Position numbers and translations under genes: made by a program. DNA of 64,000 nucleotides from positions 913,001 through 977,000 of the forward strand of contig NZ_MDGP01000001.1 in NCBI RefSeq assembly GCF_001747095.1, given 5' to 3'. The notes under the pieces are model-generated. The model searched no databases and was not told the origin of the DNA. It saw only the letters and a list, made by a program, of their open reading frames with translations. This document shows positions 58,524 to 64,000 of this stretch, one piece after another (position 1 is the stretch's first letter; each line of letters starts with the position of its first letter). The DNA is from Roseivirga sp. 4D4 (lineage in GTDB: Bacteria; Bacteroidota; Bacteroidia; Cytophagales; Cyclobacteriaceae).

Positions 58524-60209
58524 TTTTTGTTTCATTAGTTCATTGTAGTAAGACTTGACATCCGATACGCTCGGTAATGGAGGGAAGTGGTCTAGAATTT
58601 TTCCATCTACGCCAAGTACCAAATAGTCTGGAACAAGCTCCTCAAAGAACTTCTGAACGATATCATCTCCTAATCCCAATGGAACTCGCTTGTGAATTAC
58701 AAAGTCTCTATTCAGGCCGTAGATTTCTCGGTTTTCATTCCACGTGGCTTCATCCTCGTCAAGAGAGATCATCAAGAGTTTGACTTTTCCTTTTTTCATC
58801 AACTTTCTAAGGTAAGGCGATGGAATTATTTCATAGAAATTTGGGACGCCCCACTTTGCCCATAAGACGGTATAAACAGGGGTTCCATTGTAATCGCTTA
58901 TGGCTGCTTGAAAGTCTGAGTTATCAATAATGGACTGAACGCCTTCTTTAAATCTATTGATCGCTTCGAACTGATTCTGTAGCGATACTTTTTTGGAGAG
59001 ATCATCAATAATTTTCTTCTCTAGCGGTGTTGCTTCTAGTACTGTATAGGAATTCCAGAAGGCCGAATCATATTGAATGGCTCGTAAATCTTCCTCAGAG
59101 GGTTCCCCAGCTGCGAATTCAGCCTGTGATTTGGGGATCAACTCGTTCACCATGATCTCTACATGAGATTGGTGACTAACGGATTGATCCGAACCCGAAA
59201 AGAAGTGCTCGGCATTTACATCTGATAGTAAACGCTGTGGGAAGTACTTTCCTTTGAACTTCTGGAAAAAGACCTGTTTGTCTACAGTTGAACGAATACT
59301 ATCAATAGCGTTGGAGAAGACCTGAATTTCTTTGATATCAGCTCTTACAAAACCCTTATCCTTCATGTTGATGAACAACTTGCCTTCATAATTGAGCTTT
59401 CGCTTTTGAGGCTCTTTTGGTTCAAAGCCTATCACGATAATGGGCTCATTATTTAGAGAAGTAGTGTCCTCAATCATGAATTCATAATGATCTAAATTTC
59501 GTCTCAATGGATTGTGGAACTCATAATTGGTCAGGTCATTCGACATGATGAAGTTGAGGGAAATAGGGGGGTGTGAGAGTTTTGCGAAGCTTGTATAATC
59601 AAAGCTCCTTCGCATATGATTTAGGCCAAAATGAAGTCGCTGCTCAGGGATCTGGACAAACTTACCTCCCTTTTTATGCTGAAAAAGCGCTATAGCCGCT
59701 TCTGTTAGCCTCACATAACTGGTATCCTCTTTACAGTAATGCCTATAAAATGATTTGGCCAGATAATTAGTTTTGGCTCTGTTGGCCGGGATCCTGTCTA
59801 TAGCATCCATAACCACTGTCCTGGCTTGATTGCTCTCTTTACGCCTAAGCCTCGAGCTTCTTACCACAAAATCATCAAGGCTATTCTGTCGCGGTATTAA
59901 TCGAATGGTCTGATATAAGCTTGGATCCAGGGAGGAAAGTTTGATGACGAGAGACTGGTATCCTATGCAAGATATTTGAAGCTCATTTTTATCAGAGAAG
60001 CGTCCTTGTTTTAGCTTTAACTCAAATCGTCCATCCAGATTGGTGGACGTTCCGTAGTAGTAATCATTGAGCCTGATGTTCACAAAAGGCACTGGCTCTT
60101 CACTTTTCTGTTCGATGACCTGACCTCTTAATACCAACACCGAGTCCTGAGCACGGACGGTCAAGGTGGTGATGGTGGTCAGAAAGAAGCAGAAGAGGAG
60201 TAAACGCAT
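58500..60209 (-). CDS. Exported protein with CarboxypepD_reg-like and cysteine-free TlpA-like domains
   Basis: A 569-residue exported protein. After the signal peptide (1-20) a carboxypeptidase-regulatory-like beta-sandwich (LRGQVIEQKSEEPVPFVNIRL through LIPRQNS, about 25-115) is followed by a DUF-like middle region (120-400) and a C-terminal TlpA/thioredoxin-like domain (about 435-560). In that domain, the site expected as WCxxC reads WAKWGVPNFYE; the two cysteines are gone, while VKLLMISLDEDEATW and the later beta strand remain. It therefore cannot act as a dithiol oxidoreductase and may bind a partner or peptide instead. Confidence 0.75.
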   Translation of the reverse strand: MRLLLFCFFLTTITTLTVRAQDSVLVLRGQVIEQKSEEPVPFVNIRLNDYYYGTSTNLDGRFELKLKQGRFSDKNELQISCIGYQSLVIKLSSLDPSLYQTIRLIPRQNSLDDFVVRSSRLRRKESNQARTVVMDAIDRIPANRAKTNYLAKSFYRHYCKEDTSYVRLTEAAIALFQHKKGGKFVQIPEQRLHFGLNHMRRSFDYTSFAKLSHPPISLNFIMSNDLTNYEFHNPLRRNLDHYEFMIEDTTSLNNEPIIVIGFEPKEPQKRKLNYEGKLFINMKDKGFVRADIKEIQVFSNAIDSIRSTVDKQVFFQKFKGKYFPQRLLSDVNAEHFFSGSDQSVSHQSHVEIMVNELIPKSQAEFAAGEPSEEDLRAIQYDSAFWNSYTVLEATPLEKKIIDDLSKKVSLQNQFEAINRFKEGVQSIIDNSDFQAAISDYNGTPVYTVLWAKWGVPNFYEIIPSPYLRKLMKKGKVKLLMISLDEDEATWNENREIYGLNRDFVIHKRVPLGLGDDIVQKFFEELVPDYLVLGVDGKILDHFPPLPSVSDVKSYYNELMKQKSVESQNR

Positions 60210-60360
60210 ACTTTACTGACGCAAGTTATCCATTAAAGGTGGCAACCTATTTCAGCCTTTTGTTAAATTTCTTTTATGATAAGGTATAGAAGGTAATTTC
60301 TGATGTAATTACTTTTCTCATTTCACTTTAATTCGCATCTTCGCGTCAAAAAAAAACGAG

Positions 60361-60465
60361 ATGTTTATACTTATTGTAATCGCCCTGTTTATTGCTGCTA
60401 TAGTTGCACCTTACATCCTTCCAAACAGCAAAGTAAGCTCTCACAAAAAAGACTGGGACGTTTAA
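60361..60465 (+). CDS. 34-residue single-pass membrane peptide
   Basis: A short reading frame between two minus-strand genes: ATG at 60361, TAA at 60463-60465. The product has one membrane segment (FILIVIALFIAAIVAPYIL, residues 2-20) and a charged C-terminal tail (HKKDWDV). A purine-rich AAAAAACGAG just before the ATG can serve as ribosome-binding site. The clean layout of a small membrane protein supports it, but no family is known to me and codon evidence is limited at this length. Confidence 0.5.
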   Translation: MFILIVIALFIAAIVAPYILPNSKVSSHKKDWDV

Positions 60466-60470
60466 TTTCG

Positions 60471-60659
60471 TTACCGCTTAATCCGCTGATTCCTCCCGAT
60501 AAAGTAGTACAGGATTGATCCTAGGACGGGCATCAAGATGATTACGAGTACCCAAATCAGTTTATTACTGCCTTCGAATTCATTTCTAAGCACATCTATC
60601 AATGCCAGTGCGACAATTAGGAATGGAATGATATAGAATGCGATAATCATAAAGAACAT
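60471..60659 (-). CDS. PLD nuclease N-terminal-like small membrane protein
   Basis: A 62-residue membrane protein with two hydrophobic segments (about 4-24 and 36-53) and the PLDc_N pattern IDVLRNEFEGSNKLIWVLVIILMPVLGSILYYFIG. Stand-alone versions of this domain are small inner-membrane proteins of unknown role. The frame opens at 60713, but that start would lie inside the upstream gene's terminator; the ATG at 60659 (MFFMIIAFY) is preferred. Confidence 0.75.
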   Translation of the reverse strand: MFFMIIAFYIIPFLIVALALIDVLRNEFEGSNKLIWVLVIILMPVLGSILYYFIGRNQRIKR

Positions 60660-60699
60660 AGAAGTACCATTTATGCTGTGAATGGACGGATCGATAATT

Positions 60700-60728
60700 A
60701 AAAAAGGCTTCAAAATGAAGCCTTAATT
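60700..60728 (-). terminator. Rho-independent terminator of the Tat oxidoreductase gene
   Basis: On the minus strand, AAGGCTTCA pairs with TGAAGCCTT around three bases and runs into a T tract, 20 bp after the gene's stop. Confidence 0.92.
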
Positions 60729-60743
60729 TTTGATCAAGTAGGT

Positions 60744-62093
60744 CTAGATTTTATACTCTTTTGGATTTATTTTAATCCTATTACCACCGGCATTGATCGC
60801 TTCGTGAATCTTGTAAATACAGACTTCTGATTTGTAAGATTCCTCTGCATCATAATTCAAGGTTTCTTCACCACGCACTGTCTCGACAAAATTGTACAAG
60901 TGTGCCGTGTGCGCTGCCAGGTTATACACCTTGTCCATATCGTTCATGTCCTTGATGTCATAACTGATTTGAGGCGCAGTTTCCTTAATACCTGAATCTC
61001 CCGATTCCTTTTCTTTGTACTGCTGCATATCAGCCAGGTTTGAGAGATAACCTTTATCGATATACTTTTTCCATCGTTTGGAAGAAACACGTGACTCACG
61101 GTAAATCTTATTGTCCTTGCCTTCGGAGATAATAAAGGCACCATCGTCTCCAATAAAGCGCTCATACACGCCAACAGCCCTAGAGTTCGATATATTCTCG
61201 TAAATGCCGATAGCGGGTCCCTTCGGTGTATCATACTCAAGTATGGTCGCCATTGTATCCGCTTGCTCTAAACCAAAGTAAGAGTTATTACCAGAGGCAT
61301 ACACCGTATGAGGGAAGGCCCCAAAGAACCAGTTGAAGATATCGATTTGATGAGAACCCAGATCTGATACTACACCACCGCCAAGCTCTTTATAGTTTCT
61401 CCAATTGTAAACCTGATCCATGGTTTTGAAACCGTAACGATCCAGCTTCTTAAGGTCTATATTATCTCTTTTATTGGGTCTTTGTGACCAAATGCGAGAT
61501 CTGTTCCATTGGCCTATGGCATGTGTCAATCGACCAAACATTTGTTCACGTTCCAGAAGAACCTGGTGTGTAAAACGGTACCTGTCGTTTGATCTTCTTT
61601 GTCTACCAATCTGTAGAAGTTTACCAGTCGATTTCATCGCTTGAGCCATCTTTTTGGCATCTTCGATATTGTTCGACATTGCCTTTTCACAATAGACATG
61701 AAGTCCCGCATTCATAGCATCAACCGCATGTGCTTTGTGCCAAAAGTCTGGAGTGGTTAGAACAACTGCATCCAGCTCTTCCTTCTCAAGCATTTCATAG
61801 AAGTCCTCATAGGCATTGACCTTGCCCCCAAATTGAGAATTAAAACGCTCTTTTGCTCCTTCTCGTCTGCTTTCCACAATGTCGCAGACCGCTACCAAAT
61901 TGGCACTCGGGATTTTTGGTATGTTGTTGAATAATACACCGCTACCACGTCCACCGCAACCAACAACAGCTATGTTGACTTTGTCAGCAACACTTAGTGG
62001 GTTTGCTGTTATGTTAAATGGATTTCCTAACATCAATCCACCACCGAAAAGGGCAGAGGTCTTGATGAAATCTCGTCTACTAGATTCTTTCAT
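60744..62093 (-). CDS. Tat-exported Gfo/Idh/MocA family oxidoreductase
   Basis: A 449-residue dehydrogenase exported folded by the Tat system: the N-terminus has SRRDFIKTSALFGGGLML. The Rossmann motif is NIAVVGCGGRGSGVL (about 41-55), the family EKA motif lies in HVYCEKAMSNNIEDAKK, and the second domain has GGGVVSDLGSHQIDIFNWFFG with its histidine. The cofactor is normally bound before export. Members of this secreted branch are common in Bacteroidota and often oxidise sugars at C3 (3-keto sugars), which would fit a glycan-eating organism; the substrate is inferred, not seen. Has its own terminator. Confidence 0.9.
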   Translation of the reverse strand: MKESSRRDFIKTSALFGGGLMLGNPFNITANPLSVADKVNIAVVGCGGRGSGVLFNNIPKIPSANLVAVCDIVESRREGAKERFNSQFGGKVNAYEDFYEMLEKEELDAVVLTTPDFWHKAHAVDAMNAGLHVYCEKAMSNNIEDAKKMAQAMKSTGKLLQIGRQRRSNDRYRFTHQVLLEREQMFGRLTHAIGQWNRSRIWSQRPNKRDNIDLKKLDRYGFKTMDQVYNWRNYKELGGGVVSDLGSHQIDIFNWFFGAFPHTVYASGNNSYFGLEQADTMATILEYDTPKGPAIGIYENISNSRAVGVYERFIGDDGAFIISEGKDNKIYRESRVSSKRWKKYIDKGYLSNLADMQQYKEKESGDSGIKETAPQISYDIKDMNDMDKVYNLAAHTAHLYNFVETVRGEETLNYDAEESYKSEVCIYKIHEAINAGGNRIKINPKEYKI

Positions 62094-62134
62094 ACTCCTC
62101 AGAATTAAGTTTTAGGCCTTAGGTTTATTAAAAC

Positions 62135-63034
62135 CTAATATATGTGATTTTTTGAAAGGAATTGAAGATTTCCATCCTTTGAATAAGCCACCCAGATAAT
62201 TTTGTCGCTTTCGGCCAAGATTTTTCTAATCTCTTCCTCCGCAGTTAAAAAGAGAGCGGTCGAAAATGCATCAGAATAGGCAGCTGATGGACAAGCGACC
62301 CAGAGTCTGTGATAACTATTGGATATTTGATTGCTTCCTGTTCTAGGATCGAAAATGTGATTGCCCTGATAAAAAGTACCCGAAGCGCTCACGACCACAT
62401 TGCTAAGCTCTAACTCCATTTTGTCCTGGCTACTGGCAATGCTATACTGCCATGAGTCTTTGAATTCAGTATTGTTGCTCACTAAGAGAGTGCTATCTCC
62501 GGCACTCAGCGTGAATGTGTCAATACCCAAATGCGTAAGCTTCAGTTTTACCTTGTCAAGTGCATAACCTTTTCCAATGCCTCCAAGGTCAAATTGAACA
62601 CCTTCCTTTACGCAATAAGCCATTGGCTTGTCAGGATCTATGAAGATTCCTGCAGCTAGCTTTTCCTCCTGAACATTTGCCAGGGCTTTGGTCATCTCAA
62701 ACTCATTCAGTATGCCCTGCTTCGATGCTCTGAAGATATCCATGTGCCTCGCAACGCCAATATCAAAGGCTCCTTTCGTCATTTGACTTATCTCTATAGC
62801 CATTTTCATCACTTCCCAAGTCTCAAAATCGATCGGAAGTTGTTCATTTGCCTTCATGCGATTGATGCGTGAGATATCACTATCGGGTATAAACCTGCTG
62901 AGTTGAAGCTCTAATTGATCGATAAGTTGAAATACCTGTAGGGAGGCATTTTCAGCATCCTCCTTAGACTCACCTTCAATGGTTAGTGTAAACTGCGTTG
63001 CCATCGCATCGTGCTCGAAGTGTTCCATGGCCAA
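62135..63034 (-). CDS. apbE: FAD:protein FMN transferase (ApbE family)
   Basis: A 299-residue flavin transferase that attaches FMN to threonines of proteins such as Na+-NQR and RnfG subunits. Key motifs: MATQFTLTIEG near the start, QFDLGGIGKGYALDKVK (about 151-167), and IFDPRTGSNQIS, the metal/FAD-binding region. No signal peptide is evident: the N-terminus MAMEHFEHDAMATQF is soluble, unlike many ApbE proteins. It begins one codon after the permease gene stop (2 bp gap), so the two are co-transcribed. Confidence 0.88.
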   Translation of the reverse strand: MAMEHFEHDAMATQFTLTIEGESKEDAENASLQVFQLIDQLELQLSRFIPDSDISRINRMKANEQLPIDFETWEVMKMAIEISQMTKGAFDIGVARHMDIFRASKQGILNEFEMTKALANVQEEKLAAGIFIDPDKPMAYCVKEGVQFDLGGIGKGYALDKVKLKLTHLGIDTFTLSAGDSTLLVSNNTEFKDSWQYSIASSQDKMELELSNVVVSASGTFYQGNHIFDPRTGSNQISNSYHRLWVACPSAAYSDAFSTALFLTAEEEIRKILAESDKIIWVAYSKDGNLQFLSKNHIY

Positions 63035-63036
63035 TT

Positions 63037-63999
63037 CTATTGGTTTTCTTTCCCGAGCCTACTACGCCCCATAAGTTTGACCAGTAAGTCTGCATCGGGT
63101 ATTTGTGCTAGTATCACACGAGCCATAACAATTAGCGGAACAGAAAGTAGCATTCCAGAAATGCCCCAAATGTAGCCCCAGATAATAAGGCCAAGAATAA
63201 CCGTTACTGTATTTAATGCTACTGAGGTACCCATAAGGTAAGGCTCGATCACATTGCCCCAAACGAATTGTGTTGCAATCAATAGGGCTATGAAAAGGAC
63301 AAAAGATCCGCTGCTATCAATTTGAATAAGTCCAAGAAGTACCGGGGGAATCGTGGCAGCAATGGAACCCACTGTGGGGATAAAGTTGAGCAGGAAAGCT
63401 AAGAAACCCCAAAACAAAGCGAAGTCAATACCAAAGATCCAGCTAAGCACCCCAAAGAAGAGCCCTGTGCAAAAGCTAGTGAAGAATTTGACTTTCATAT
63501 AACTGACAATTGACGCTTTCACCTCTGTGAATGAATTTAAGAGCCGTTCTTTGCCTTGCTGATCATCTCCTTCCAGATAGTTGATGTACATTTCGTATTT
63601 GACAATACTGCCTAGTACAGCCACCAGGTAAACAGCAGAGAGAATAAAGTTGAAGGTAAATGTGCCTAATTGCCCTGCTACTACGCCAGATGTATTAAGG
63701 ATGAAGTCTTTTGAGATGATCCTATTCAGGGCTGCAGTAAATCCATCAGCTTCTAGTTCCTTCACACCAGGAATAAACTCTAGTTGGCTAAGAATTACCT
63801 CAAATCTGGCTTCAACCTGGGCTAGTAGTTTCGTTTTCTCATCAAGGATTTGGGAACCAGTGTCATAGATTACCAGGCCGATCAAGAACATAAAACCCAA
63901 TGTAAGTACGGTGATCATGGTAATGCTTACGGTGTAAGGCCATTTCTTTTTTTCTAAATATTCAATGATGGGGGAAAGTAGAATCCCTATGAACAAGGC
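63037..63999 (-). CDS. AI-2E family membrane permease, 5' partial
   Basis: The C-terminal 320 residues of an AI-2E/PerM-type membrane protein, cut by the window end; the frame is open to the last base, and about 40-50 N-terminal residues are missing. The visible part begins FIGILLSPIIEYLEKKKWPY and has the usual later features: SFTEVKASIVSYMKVKF, FALFWGFLAFLLNFIPTVGSIAATIPP (the family's re-entrant region) and WGNVIEPYLMGTSVALNTVTVILGLIIWGYIWGISGMLLSVPL. Family members move small molecules or ions; only few are AI-2 exporters. Confidence 0.9.
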   Translation of the reverse strand, partial: ALFIGILLSPIIEYLEKKKWPYTVSITMITVLTLGFMFLIGLVIYDTGSQILDEKTKLLAQVEARFEVILSQLEFIPGVKELEADGFTAALNRIISKDFILNTSGVVAGQLGTFTFNFILSAVYLVAVLGSIVKYEMYINYLEGDDQQGKERLLNSFTEVKASIVSYMKVKFFTSFCTGLFFGVLSWIFGIDFALFWGFLAFLLNFIPTVGSIAATIPPVLLGLIQIDSSGSFVLFIALLIATQFVWGNVIEPYLMGTSVALNTVTVILGLIIWGYIWGISGMLLSVPLIVMARVILAQIPDADLLVKLMGRSRLGKENQ

Positions 64000-64000
64000 A

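Overview
The window looks like the chromosome of a marine, free-living member of the Bacteroidota, most likely the order Cytophagales. The signs are moderate GC, weak ribosome-binding sites, several TTG/GTG starts, very large MacB/FtsX-type permeases with an N-terminal prefix domain under PadR control, a propeller-type membrane regulator, GH16 laminarinase-like enzymes, DUF4345/DUF4386/DUF1801/DUF922 genes, and intergenic palindromes typical of that phylum. Genus cannot be assigned. I saw no tRNA, rRNA, CRISPR array or prophage.

Region 1 (1-13.4 kb) is mostly housekeeping: a TlpA-like thioredoxin cut by the window edge, a protein resembling DNA polymerase III psi (HolD), an acyl-CoA thioesterase, pcm, tpx, a riboflavin synthase and menC pair, an AraC regulator, citrate synthase, a prohibitin-like SPFH protein, and a Gfo/Idh/MocA oxidoreductase divergent from lpxB.

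Region 2 (13.4-23 kb) is accessory. An IS200/IS605-type Y1 transposase sits 5 bp behind lpxB and is followed by an array of small palindromes. Next comes a two-gene signalling operon: a histidine kinase with a cyclic-nucleotide-binding-like domain, and a response regulator fused to a glutaredoxin-like fold and a thioredoxin-reductase-like flavoprotein, both lacking the expected cysteine pairs. Two small genes flanked by three copies of a structured repeat follow, then a lipoprotein fusing VOC, two cytochrome c and rhodanese domains.

Region 3 (23-35 kb) is one minus-strand operon: padR, then four 860-890 residue permeases without an ATPase gene, then a class C beta-lactamase-like hydrolase. 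The permease genes are joined by identical 8-nt stop/start overlaps, and two of them share a 150-bp identical tract. A perfect 21-bp tandem repeat lies directly before padR.

Region 4 (35-55 kb) carries a VOC protein, a DEAD-box helicase, a membrane LytTR regulator with YceI, and a DUF922 protein. A glucan-utilisation locus follows: LacI and propeller-type regulators, a surface-type lipoprotein, three GH16 enzymes, an MFS and an SSS transporter, a PfkB kinase, beta-phosphoglucomutase and a GH65 phosphorylase. It mixes beta-glucan endo-hydrolases with an alpha-glucoside phosphorylase module and has no SusC/SusD pair here.

Region 5 (55-64 kb) holds an amidase with a LysM-like N-terminus, exported proteins of unknown function (one with a cysteine-free TlpA-like domain), a 34-residue membrane peptide gene, a Tat-exported Gfo/Idh/MocA protein, ApbE, and an AI-2E family permease cut by the window end.
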